NCBI GenBank assembly: GCA_019637955.1
Contig: JAHBUS010000004.1
Span: forward strand, 62,001 to 126,000
Reading direction: 5' to 3'
Length of the DNA: 64,000 bases
Source of the DNA: Pseudobdellovibrionaceae bacterium
GTDB lineage: Bacteria > Bdellovibrionota > Bdellovibrionia > Bdellovibrionales > Bdellovibrionaceae
In this document: piece after piece, positions 24,605 to 31,745 of the stretch
How positions within the stretch are numbered: the first letter of the stretch is position 1
Layout of the letters: each line of letters opens with the position of its first letter
Made by a program: the position numbers and the translations under genes
The notes under the pieces: model-generated
The model's input: the letters and a program-made list of their open reading frames with translations, nothing else
The model's database searches: none
What the model was told of the DNA's origin: nothing

Positions 24605-25509
24605 CACTGGAACCCTCCGCTCACCATGTTCACGGCCACGGGCCCGAAGACCACCAAGAAAACCGCCGGAACGATGAAGAAGATAATCGGAAACAGCATC
24701 AACTGCGAGGCGCGCGCACCGGCCTTCTCGGCGCGCACGAAGCGCTCGAGACGGATTTGCACCGATTGGTCTTTTAAGACCTGCGAGATCGAAGCGCCGG
24801 TCGCGTCGGCATCGACCAAAACCGCCACGAAGCTGGTGATTTCCATCAGATCGGAACGGTTCGCCAGTCCGCGAAGCGCGGTCGAGCGCGAGGCGCCGAG
24901 TTTGATGTCTTTGAGCACGATCGCGAGTTCTTCGCCGAGCGTGCTGCCTTCGGCCTTGTCGACGATCCGCTGGATCGCCGAGATGAAGTCAAGACCGGCT
25001 TCAGTCGAGAGCGCGAGCAGATCCGCGAAGAACGGCAGATCGGCACGCATGCGCACCTCACGCGAATCCTTTTCGCGGCGGGCGTAAAACTCGGGGAACA
25101 TCCAACCAGCCGGAATGAAAAGAATAAACAAAATCGGGTGCAGGCCCGCTTCCAACGCGAAGTTCATGACGCCCAAAAATCCGGGAAATGCGATCCCCCA
25201 AAAAATTTGCAGTCCGATAAATTCATCGACATTGAGCTGGCGAGAAAGCCCGGCGGTCAAAATCAGGCGTTCGATTTTTTTACGGTGCTTCTTGTTTTTA
25301 ATCCGCAAAGCGTGTTGGAGCGTAAACTGGTGCACGAGCGGACGCGACCAGTTGATCAGCGCCGACTTCGATTTCTCGGGTTCGTTTCCGCTCGCCCAAG
25401 ACAGCAGCTCTTTGTCGGTATTGTTCGTCAGCAAAATGGAAACGAACGAATACACGGCGTAAGCTCCGAGGAGCAGCCCCGATATCAGCAGTAATTCTGC
25501 GCTTCCCAT
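24604..25509 (-). CDS. tadC: TadC-like type II secretion F-domain protein
   Basis: 301 residues from ATG 25509 (GGAGACGAA upstream; the frame opens earlier but without signal or start support). It is an inner-membrane platform protein of Tad/Flp pilus type: an N-terminal helix, a basic segment, a helix pair around 105-150, then the F domain with D-L-P-F-F-A-D-L-L-A-L-S-x-E-A-G-L-D and two C-terminal helices. It is the first gene of the six-gene operon down to 18816. No TadA ATPase, TadB, secretin or pilin is in the window, so these must lie elsewhere or this is a specialised, pilin-less branch. Confidence 0.85.
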   Translation of the reverse strand: MGSAELLLISGLLLGAYAVYSFVSILLTNNTDKELLSWASGNEPEKSKSALINWSRPLVHQFTLQHALRIKNKKHRKKIERLILTAGLSRQLNVDEFIGLQIFWGIAFPGFLGVMNFALEAGLHPILFILFIPAGWMFPEFYARREKDSREVRMRADLPFFADLLALSTEAGLDFISAIQRIVDKAEGSTLGEELAIVLKDIKLGASRSTALRGLANRSDLMEITSFVAVLVDADATGASISQVLKDQSVQIRLERFVRAEKAGARASQLMLFPIIFFIVPAVFLVVFGPVAVNMVSGGFQ

Positions 25510-25538
25510 TTCGTCTCCAATCGCGGTATTCGTTGACC

Positions 25539-26153
25539 ATGCACATTCAACAGTTCGTGCTTGCCAGCGAGTCGCCACGTCGAAAAAATCTTTTGGAAGA
25601 AGCCGGATTTCAGATCACGGTCTTCCCTGTTAAAGTATCGGAAAGTCTCGAGAAAAACCTGACGGTTCAGGAGCAAATTCGGTCCATTTCACGGCGAAAA
25701 TTCGCGGCCGCCCATGCGGCTTGGAACCAGACCAAGGGCGGGCCCGCGCTTTTGCTCACGGCGGACACGATGGTCGTTCATAACGGGCAAGCCCTCGGAA
25801 AACCTGAAGATTTTTCGGACGCGGTGGAGACTCTCTTACGCCTATCGGGAGAAGCGCACCAAGTAATGACCGCGGTCACACTTGGACTCTCGTCCAGTTC
25901 CGAAAGTTTCGACGAGGTGGTCGTGACCGACGTCGTCTTCAATCCCATTTTGAGACAGGCCGCCGAAGAGTATGTTCGCACCGGCGAGCCGATGGACAAG
26001 GCCGGCAGTTACGGCATTCAAGGTCTGGGCGGAAAATTTGTGCAGAAGGTGGTGGGTCCTTTTGACAACGTCGTCGGACTTCCCGTGTCGACCGTCGCGA
26101 AAATCTGCGCCGAGCAAGGTTGGCAGCTTCCCCGTCTTCCCGACAGACGCTAG
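25539..26153 (+). CDS. maf: Maf-family nucleotide pyrophosphatase
   Basis: 204 residues from ATG 25539. Hydrolyses non-canonical or excess nucleoside triphosphates (dTTP, UTP or modified forms depending on subgroup) in the cytoplasm. Motifs: L-A-S-E-S-P-R-R-K-x-L-L at the N-terminus, TADTMVV, and GSYGIQGLGG near the end. The start lies only 29 bases from the divergent tadC start, so promoters must overlap. yggS follows after 10 bases. No clear Shine-Dalgarno. Confidence 0.93.
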   Translation: MHIQQFVLASESPRRKNLLEEAGFQITVFPVKVSESLEKNLTVQEQIRSISRRKFAAAHAAWNQTKGGPALLLTADTMVVHNGQALGKPEDFSDAVETLLRLSGEAHQVMTAVTLGLSSSSESFDEVVVTDVVFNPILRQAAEEYVRTGEPMDKAGSYGIQGLGGKFVQKVVGPFDNVVGLPVSTVAKICAEQGWQLPRLPDRR

Positions 26154-26163
26154 ACTTGTTCGC

Positions 26164-26805
26164 ATGAGCGCGCTCGCTTCCATTCAAAATGAACTTCCGA
26201 AAGACTGCCGCATCTTAGCGGTTTCGAAACTGCAACCGGTCTCGAAAATCCGCGCCCTGCTCGAGCAAGGTCAGCGAGCGTTCGGCGAAAACTACGTTCA
26301 GGAGGCCCGTCAGAAACAAACGGAACTCGCCGAAGCCGCTCTGGAATGGCATTTCATCGGCAGCCTGCAAAAAAACAAAGCCAAGGACGTCGTCGGCCGT
26401 TTCGACCTGATTCATTCGGTGGACTCCCTCTCACTGGCCGAAGCGTTGGACCGCCGCCACGACGGCACCAGCGCCCCGCAAAGAATTCTGATTCAACTCA
26501 ACCTCGCCGGCGAAGAGAGCAAGGGCGGCTTCTCCCGCAACGAGTTTGAAACGGCATTCGAGGCCTTGATCAAACTTCGGCGGCTCGAGGTCGCGGGCCT
26601 TATGACCATGCCGCCGCTCTTCGAAAATCCCGAGGAGGCGCGTCCCTATTTTAAAAAATTGCGCGAGCTCCGCGACGATTTCGCACGCTCGCATCCCGCT
26701 TTGAAAGAACTCTCGATGGGGACAAGCTCCGACTACCGCGTCGCCGCCGATGAAGGTGCCACGTGGGTGCGCTTGGGCACAGTTCTCTTCGGTGAACGCC
26801 CCTAA
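26164..26805 (+). CDS. yggS: YggS/PLPBP pyridoxal-phosphate homeostasis protein
   Basis: 213 residues from ATG 26164; the longer open frame runs through maf and is spurious. It binds PLP on K22 (RILAVSKLQP) and has the usual GENYVQEA, WHFIGSLQKNK and G-T-S-S-D-Y-R-V-A-A-x-E-G-A-T-W-V-R-L-G phosphate-binding segment. It is thought to buffer PLP and influence amino-acid metabolism. Together with proC and divIVA nearby this recalls the yggS-to-divIVA gene order of Gram-positive division clusters. Confidence 0.95.
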   Translation: MSALASIQNELPKDCRILAVSKLQPVSKIRALLEQGQRAFGENYVQEARQKQTELAEAALEWHFIGSLQKNKAKDVVGRFDLIHSVDSLSLAEALDRRHDGTSAPQRILIQLNLAGEESKGGFSRNEFETAFEALIKLRRLEVAGLMTMPPLFENPEEARPYFKKLRELRDDFARSHPALKELSMGTSSDYRVAADEGATWVRLGTVLFGERP

Positions 26806-27068
26806 TTTTTGCGCAAACAGGTTTCGACGACGCTTTCGATGGTGGCCGCCTCGCTCATCGTGCGCACGGCGCCATGATCGGGGTTTTCGTGATCGATGGC
26901 CAACGAAAGCCGTTGTTTCGGGCAAATCATCAAACAAGGAGTGAGGTCCACACGCCACTCCGACTTCGGATCTGCCTTATCCAGAGCGGCTTTCAGACCG
27001 GTCAAGAAGGGGCCTTTTTCCAAACCACTCTCTCGCAAACACGATTTGCACACATCCACTTTCGCCAT
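26802..27068 (-). CDS. Small thioredoxin-like [2Fe-2S] ferredoxin-type protein
   Basis: 88 residues. Cysteines C7-x2-C10 and C45-x3-C49 in a short alpha/beta protein match the DUF1636-type or thioredoxin-like ferredoxin pattern (VCKSCLRES, LTPCLMICPKQRLSLAID). It probably carries one iron-sulfur cluster or binds metal. A fifth cysteine, C84, is near the end. Its last 4 bases overlap the end of yggS on the other strand. Its own start has no clear Shine-Dalgarno. Confidence 0.75.
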   Translation of the reverse strand: MAKVDVCKSCLRESGLEKGPFLTGLKAALDKADPKSEWRVDLTPCLMICPKQRLSLAIDHENPDHGAVRTMSEAATIESVVETCLRKN

Positions 27069-27109
27069 GACCCGAGTCTAAACTTCATCCGTTCATTGCG
27101 CAATTTCGC

Positions 27110-27138
27110 TTGTCGCTCATCAGACCAAGACCTATCCT
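27110..27138 (+). promoter_or_regulatory. Candidate leaderless promoter of proC
   Basis: TTGTCG (27110-27115), 17 bases, TATCCT (27133-27138), 9 bases to ATG 27148. No Shine-Dalgarno sequence. Confidence 0.5.
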
Positions 27139-27147
27139 AAAGCCAAC

Positions 27148-27966
27148 ATGATGAAGCACTACAAAGTCGGATTCCTTGGTGTCGGCAACATGGCTCAGGC
27201 CATTATCAAGGGACTTGTTGAATCGAAAGTTGTCGCTCCCGACCATATTTACGCCGCCAATCGATCGCCCGGAAAACTGCAAAAAGCCACGGAACTCTGG
27301 GGTTTGCAGCCGCTCGCCACGAACGAAGAGGTGATCGACAAATGCGAAATCGTCGTTTTAGCGATGAAACCCCAAGACTTGTCGTCGGCCATTGATCCGC
27401 TCGTGGGTCTTTTCAATGAGGGCCAGATCGTGATCAGCCTCGCGGCGGGAGTTCAGCTGCGCCAGTTGCAGCGCAAACTTCCACAATGCCGGATCGCCCG
27501 CGTGATGCCCAATACGCCTTCGGTGATTAGCCAGGGCGTGATCGGCTATCTCACGGGAGCCAACTCCGAAGCTCTCGACACCGTCGTCGAAGATTTGTTC
27601 ACCCCGCTGGGCTACACGCTCAAAGTTCAAGACGAAGAGCAGCTTGAAGCTCTCACCGTCAGCTGTTCCAGCGGAACGGGATTTGTTTTCGAAATGATGA
27701 TGTACTTTCAAGACTGGATTGAAGAGCGCGGTTTCGATCCCGCAACGGCCCGCCAAATGGTGGTGCAGACCTTTTTGGGAGCGGCCAAGCTCGCCTCGCT
27801 CAATGCCGAACAGCATCTCGAAGACCTGCAGCACAAGGTCACCTCCAAAAAGGGCGTGACGGCGGCTGGACTTGAGTCCATGCGCGAGTTCGAAATCGAG
27901 CGCGCGCTCCGCTATAGCTTCGAAAAAGCGGCTTTGAGGAACCAGGAACTTGCGAAACAGGGCTAG
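27148..27966 (+). CDS. proC: Pyrroline-5-carboxylate reductase
   Basis: 272 residues. Last step of proline synthesis, NAD(P)H-dependent, cytoplasmic. N-terminal Rossmann motif GFLGVGNMAQAI, the RVMPNTPSVISQGV motif, and the helical dimer domain ending in the T-S-K-K-G-V-T-A-A-G-L signature are all present. The start could be ATG 27148 or the adjacent ATG 27151. divIVA follows on the same strand after 54 bases. Confidence 0.96.
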   Translation: MMKHYKVGFLGVGNMAQAIIKGLVESKVVAPDHIYAANRSPGKLQKATELWGLQPLATNEEVIDKCEIVVLAMKPQDLSSAIDPLVGLFNEGQIVISLAAGVQLRQLQRKLPQCRIARVMPNTPSVISQGVIGYLTGANSEALDTVVEDLFTPLGYTLKVQDEEQLEALTVSCSSGTGFVFEMMMYFQDWIEERGFDPATARQMVVQTFLGAAKLASLNAEQHLEDLQHKVTSKKGVTAAGLESMREFEIERALRYSFEKAALRNQELAKQG

Positions 27967-27979
27967 TCGCCCCTATCCT
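27950..27979 (+). promoter_or_regulatory. Candidate promoter of divIVA
   Basis: TTGCGA (27950-27955), 18 bases, TATCCT (27974-27979), giving a leader of about 35 bases with a normal Shine-Dalgarno (GGAGGAAG) before ATG 28021. Confidence 0.4.
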
Positions 27980-28020
27980 TAAATCCTAAGCCGATTTCTA
28001 TAGCTTCATGGAGGAAGCCG

Positions 28021-28575
28021 ATGAAAATGACTCCGATCGATGTCAGCCACAAGACTTTCAATAAAAAAATGTTTGGACTCGATGAAATGGAAGTCATGGA
28101 GTTCTTGCAAGTCGTCGCCAGCCACATGGAAGAAATGATCCATGAACGCAACGTGCTTCGCGAAGCCCTTCGCGAAAAAGACCTGCGCATCGCCGAATTC
28201 CGCGAGCGCGACCAGGTTCTGCAGTCGACCATCACCACCGCGGGCACCATGGCCGAAAAAATCCGCAGCGATGCCGACCGCGAGGCGAAGCTGATCTTGG
28301 CCGATGCCCAGCAAAAGGCCGAAATCGTCACTCGCGACTCTCGCGACTCTTTGAAACGCATCTACCAAGAGATCTCGGATCTGAAGCGCGTGCGCATGCA
28401 ATTCGAGTCGAATCTGCGCGCCTTGGCTCAGGCTCACTTGAGTTTGCTCGAGCAGGGCGAGAAGTACATGCCCAATATCGGTTTGGGCGGTATGAGCTTT
28501 GAAAACGGGTCGAGTGCGAGCAACGGGACAGCCTCTCGCACGTCGGACATCTCGCCCCTGTCGAGCCATCCCTAA
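28021..28575 (+). CDS. divIVA: DivIVA-domain polar/division protein
   Basis: 184 residues with GGAGGAAG before ATG 28021. The N-terminal membrane-binding module has the family pattern MTPIDVSHKTFNKKMFGLDE-x-EVMEFL. Residues about 30-145 are a long coiled coil with A-x3-E/R heptads (AEKIRSDADREAKLILADAQ). A short Gly/Ser tail follows. DivIVA proteins mark curved membrane and poles and recruit partners; in Bdellovibrio the homologue is known to affect cell shape. Presence in a Gram-negative cell is a lineage marker. A strong terminator follows. Confidence 0.93.
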   Translation: MKMTPIDVSHKTFNKKMFGLDEMEVMEFLQVVASHMEEMIHERNVLREALREKDLRIAEFRERDQVLQSTITTAGTMAEKIRSDADREAKLILADAQQKAEIVTRDSRDSLKRIYQEISDLKRVRMQFESNLRALAQAHLSLLEQGEKYMPNIGLGGMSFENGSSASNGTASRTSDISPLSSHP

Positions 28576-28597
28576 CCTTTTCGTTTTTAAGTCGTTT

Positions 28598-28634
28598 AAA
28601 ACCGTAAAGACCCAAAAGGCTTTACGGTTTTTTT
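28598..28634 (+). terminator. Terminator of divIVA
   Basis: AAAACCGTAAAG (28598-28609) and CTTTACGGTTTT (28620-28631), a 12-bp stem followed by T, making T7. Confidence 0.92.
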
Positions 28635-28676
28635 ATGCCCAGCAAGGGTAACCTGGTTTTAGAAACGAGGTGACCG

Positions 28677-29054
28677 ATGCGATACAGTCTGGGTGACAGC
28701 GTGGCCGAAGGCGGGTTCCGCCTGTTTGAAAAAATCCATGAGCCCATTTTTCTCATTCACAAAAAAGGCCGGATCGTGCGCATGAACGAAGCCGGCCGTA
28801 AATTTCTGACTCTCACGAAACTGTCGCAGGCCGAACATGGTCTCTGCGCGCTGTTTCAAGGCGAGCTGGAGCGCTTGCGCACGCTTCCCTTCGTCCGTCG
28901 ATGCCTTCCTGGGTCGAACCTGATGTTGATCGGCACTAGCTACGAGTCTTCGGACTACGCGCTCGTCGAAATCAAACGGAGCAAGAGCCGATCGTCGCGC
29001 AAGTTGACTGAGGCCAAAGAACGTTGGACCTCGAAGCTGTCGATCACCGAATAA
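28677..29054 (+). CDS. Short PAS-like protein
   Basis: 125 residues with GAGGTG before ATG 28677. Residues about 18-60 fit the start of a PAS domain (LFEKIHEPIFLIHKKGRIVR, then M-N-E-A-G-R-K-F-L), followed by a shortened remainder and a basic Ser/Arg/Lys tail. No output domain. It could be a small ligand or redox sensor acting by protein contact, or a truncated regulator. It is a single-gene unit between two terminators. Confidence 0.65.
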   Translation: MRYSLGDSVAEGGFRLFEKIHEPIFLIHKKGRIVRMNEAGRKFLTLTKLSQAEHGLCALFQGELERLRTLPFVRRCLPGSNLMLIGTSYESSDYALVEIKRSKSRSSRKLTEAKERWTSKLSITE

Positions 29055-29085
29055 AAAGGCCCGGGGTTTTCCCGGGCCTTTTTTG
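29053..29085. terminator. Bidirectional terminator between converging genes
   Basis: AAAAAGGCCCGGG and CCCGGGCCTTTTTT arms around a short loop, with T-runs in both directions. It separates the PAS-like gene (ends 29054) and the minus-strand gene (ends 29087). Confidence 0.93.
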
Positions 29086-29086
29086 C

Positions 29087-30385
29087 TCATTGAACCGTAC
29101 CTGGGACCGCGTCCACCGATTGCGTCTGTTGCACCAAGAGATGGATCAAGCTTTCCAACGCCGGGTCTCGCAGCGGCTGAGACATGAACACTTCACGCAC
29201 ACGTCTCATGATGGGCTCGGCGAACCGTCCCAACGATCCGGGCTTAAACATGTCGCGCTCGCTCGCGATGCGGCCCAGGATCCGCTCCTCATCGCTCTGA
29301 AGCAAAATCTCGATCCGACCAACAAAGCTTCGCACGAGCCGCTCGGGCGCCGGGGTCATCGTCAGCGGCAAAATGTCTTCGACCTCCTCGGCGGGGAGCA
29401 CGTACAGCAAGCGCAAACCGGGAACTTTCAAATATCCGTGCTCCCAGGTGTTGATCATCGCGATGGCCTCGTCGCGGAAGAGTCCCGACTCGGTGAGGGC
29501 GTCGATCAGCATCCCTCGCGCCTGCTCACCCCGAACCGCGCCGTAGAACTTGACGGCGGGCGAACCGGGACTGTGGTCCCTCATCGCCGCGTTCATCGCG
29601 TTTGAAACGGTCTCGAAGCCCTGATCCGCCAACTTCTTGAGCGGCAAAACTTGGCCGTGCCCCGACTCGTCCACGTGGACAAGAAACGCGGCCTGCGGGC
29701 GGCGGTGCGGGGCGACCTTCAGCTCGAGGTGACTGCCCACCGAACCGATTTCGATCGCCGGCTGAAACTGTCCAATCCCGCGATAGAAGATGAACTTCTC
29801 ATGCTCCGCACCCGAACGGAGAGCGTTGCTCTCCACCGCGCGGGCGTGAATGTAGATATTCTTCGGATCCACGTACGGAAACGGACCGGTTTTCTGATTC
29901 AAGATGTCGACGTCAAACGTGGTATCGCCGTTGCTCAGCTTCTGCACGCTTTCGGTCGTCGGCGACGTGCGCACGGGACCAGGGAAGGTCTGAGTCACCA
30001 CGCCTTGCGGAAACTTCACGTTGACCGAAACTGACTGCGCGCGGTCCGCGTAAAAGTAAATCACCGGCGTCTCCATCTTTTGCGTCACGGGATTGTGATC
30101 AAAAAATTCGGGCTGAAAGAAACACGCTTTGCCTCGGCACGGGCGCTCGCGCGGCGGCTCGAACGGTGGGCGCGGCATTCCGGGTGGGGGCATCTCTTGG
30201 CGGAGCTGGCCGAACTCGTGAACAAACAACGGAAGAACCTCGTCTTCATGGATCATTCCGTTCTGGGTCACGCCGTTCGAACCCACCAGGGACGTGAACG
30301 TCCCCCATTCATGGGCCTCCAACTTCGCAAAACTCGGCAGAGAACTTAATGTGAACAGGGCAAATAGGATCGATTGTGGCCTCAT
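29087..30385 (-). CDS. Secreted 'EWGTFT' family protein, unknown function
   Basis: 432 residues with AAAGGAG before ATG 30385 and a signal peptide ending SFA near residue 20. The mature N-terminus has AHEWGTFTSLVGSNG, a motif I recall from large secreted proteins of unknown function in other bacteria. A proline/arginine-rich patch (about 65-85) and a beta-rich middle follow. The last 150 residues are helical. The gene is divergent from a LysR regulator 91 bases away, which suggests that it is inducible. Confidence 0.7.
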   Translation of the reverse strand: MRPQSILFALFTLSSLPSFAKLEAHEWGTFTSLVGSNGVTQNGMIHEDEVLPLFVHEFGQLRQEMPPPGMPRPPFEPPRERPCRGKACFFQPEFFDHNPVTQKMETPVIYFYADRAQSVSVNVKFPQGVVTQTFPGPVRTSPTTESVQKLSNGDTTFDVDILNQKTGPFPYVDPKNIYIHARAVESNALRSGAEHEKFIFYRGIGQFQPAIEIGSVGSHLELKVAPHRRPQAAFLVHVDESGHGQVLPLKKLADQGFETVSNAMNAAMRDHSPGSPAVKFYGAVRGEQARGMLIDALTESGLFRDEAIAMINTWEHGYLKVPGLRLLYVLPAEEVEDILPLTMTPAPERLVRSFVGRIEILLQSDEERILGRIASERDMFKPGSLGRFAEPIMRRVREVFMSQPLRDPALESLIHLLVQQTQSVDAVPGTVQ

Positions 30386-30419
30386 CTCTGGGCTCCTTTC
30401 TGGTTGGCGCTAGAAATAG

Positions 30420-30456
30420 CGTTCTGTTTAATAAAATAAAATTGAATAAAAGAACG
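30420..30456. promoter_or_regulatory. Inverted repeat in the LysR divergent gap
   Basis: CGTTCT (30420-30425) and AGAACG (30451-30456) flank a 25-base A/T-only-like spacer between the start of the secreted-protein gene and lysR. The AT-rich gap stands out from its GC-rich surroundings. Candidate regulator site and overlapping promoters. Confidence 0.45.
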
Positions 30457-30476
30457 GTTATGTTAACTAGCGGTTT

Positions 30477-31361
30477 ATGAATTTTCGACGCCTGGAATAC
30501 TTTCTGACCGTTGCCGAGACCGGCTCTTTACGCCAAGCCAGCGAAATCCTGCGCATCAGCCCGCCCGCGCTCTCCAAAGCGATGCGGCTGCTGGAATCCG
30601 AACTCGAAACCAAAATTTGGATCAACGACGGCCGCCGTCTCATCCTGACCGATGCCGGAAAGGCGCTGCTCAAGAAAGCGCCGCTGCTGATCGAAAACTT
30701 CAAGGCGCTCAAATCCGACCTGCTCACGGGCAGCGTGGGGCCCAAACCGATTCGCATCGGCACCTTCGAAGTGTTCTCGACTTACTTTCTCACCTTCTTG
30801 GACACGCTTGCTTGGGACAACCATTCCCTCGAGCTGCATGAGCTGCTGCCGGGCGAAGTCGAAAAATACATCGAACAGGGCGATCTCGACATCGGCATCA
30901 CCTACATGCCGGTGCCGAATCCGAATCTCGATTTTCTCAAAGTCAAAGCGATCGAGATGGGGGTCTACACCAAGAAGGGCCGCTTCGAGGGCGTCACGCA
31001 AGACCAACTCCCCTTCGTGATCCCGGTGGCGCCGCTACAGGGAACCCCCACAAAGATGAAGGGTCTCGATGGCTGGCCCGAGGACGCGTTCAACCGCAAA
31101 GTCCTGCACCGGGTGACGCTGCTCGAATCCGCGCTTGAACTGTGCCGTCAGGGCCGCGTGGCCGGCTACTTCCCGTCGTTTGTGGTGTGCGAGCACAACA
31201 AACGCGTGAGCCCCGAGTACCGTCTCGAGCGCCGGCGCGCGGGAGCCCAGCTCACGGGATGCAAGCTGCGCGAAGCCGATGTTTTTATCGTAAAGAGAAA
31301 ATCGTATGAAGAAACGGACGTGATCAAACAGATCGCGCGCGCGATCCGGCAGATTTGCTAA
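30477..31361 (+). CDS. LysR-family transcriptional regulator
   Basis: 294 residues. The N-terminal winged helix-turn-helix is typical (MNFRRLEYFLTVAETGSLRQ, then A-S-E-I-L-R-I-S-P-P-A-L-S-K). A two-lobed co-inducer domain follows (RIGTFEVFSTYFLTFLDTLA onward). It probably controls the divergent secreted-protein gene and itself. No Shine-Dalgarno sequence is evident; TTGAAT and TAACTA-like boxes lie close to the start but match poorly. The stop codon lies inside a tandem repeat shared with the converging gene. Confidence 0.93.
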   Translation: MNFRRLEYFLTVAETGSLRQASEILRISPPALSKAMRLLESELETKIWINDGRRLILTDAGKALLKKAPLLIENFKALKSDLLTGSVGPKPIRIGTFEVFSTYFLTFLDTLAWDNHSLELHELLPGEVEKYIEQGDLDIGITYMPVPNPNLDFLKVKAIEMGVYTKKGRFEGVTQDQLPFVIPVAPLQGTPTKMKGLDGWPEDAFNRKVLHRVTLLESALELCRQGRVAGYFPSFVVCEHNKRVSPEYRLERRRAGAQLTGCKLREADVFIVKRKSYEETDVIKQIARAIRQIC

Positions 31362-31408
31362 CGCATCTGGCGCGCTTTTGCCGGCCTAACGCGTCTGGCG
31401 CGCTTCTG
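31359..31408. repeat. Tandem repeat at a convergent gene junction
   Basis: TAACGC(A/G)TCTGGCGCGCTT(T/C)TG occurs at 31359-31380 and 31387-31408, 20 of 22 bases identical, 28-base period. Copy 1 carries the lysR stop codon; copy 2 holds the last codons of the minus-strand rhodanese-like gene. Confidence 0.85.
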
Positions 31409-31745
31409 TCATGAGCTCATCCCAGGAGCGGTCAACGGCGTGCACATTCATAAAGCCCTGCCGCTCGACTTCGTGGGCCCAGGCCTGAAGCGACGCTCCC
31501 GACTTGGACGCCAGCACCACCGGCACCGAGATGGGAAGTCCTTTTTCGGCGATCAAGGCTTTGACGTCGACGGGCGCCTGCGTGAAGTCAACCGTGAACG
31601 CCCACTTCTCCAGGTGATGACGGTCCGTACTGAGAGCGTAGAGCGCCGAGGCGTCGACGCCATCGTGCAAAAACAAGAACGGAATGCGGTTCTGCACCAA
31701 ATTGTCGAATTGAAAAAACGAAATCGCCGTCAAATCGTAGCTCAT
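31386..31745 (-). CDS. Rhodanese-like domain lacking the catalytic cysteine
   Basis: 119 residues. The C-terminal half fits the rhodanese layout: VPVVLASKSGAS in the active-site loop position, then WAHEVERQGFMNVHAV and a closing W-D-E-L helix. Active rhodaneses have cysteine at the start of that loop; here it is alanine/serine, so sulfur transfer is not expected. The start ATG overlaps the MFS stop in ATGA, so the protein is made together with the exporter and may be a regulatory or binding partner. Confidence 0.55.
   Translation of the reverse strand: MSYDLTAISFFQFDNLVQNRIPFLFLHDGVDASALYALSTDRHHLEKWAFTVDFTQAPVDVKALIAEKGLPISVPVVLASKSGASLQAWAHEVERQGFMNVHAVDRSWDELMTEARQTR

Noticed and set aside
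30459-30476. Leaderless-type promoter for lysR (TTGAAT, TAACTA)
   Set aside because: The spacer is 16 and the -10 match only 2 of 6, so it was not counted in the leaderless set.
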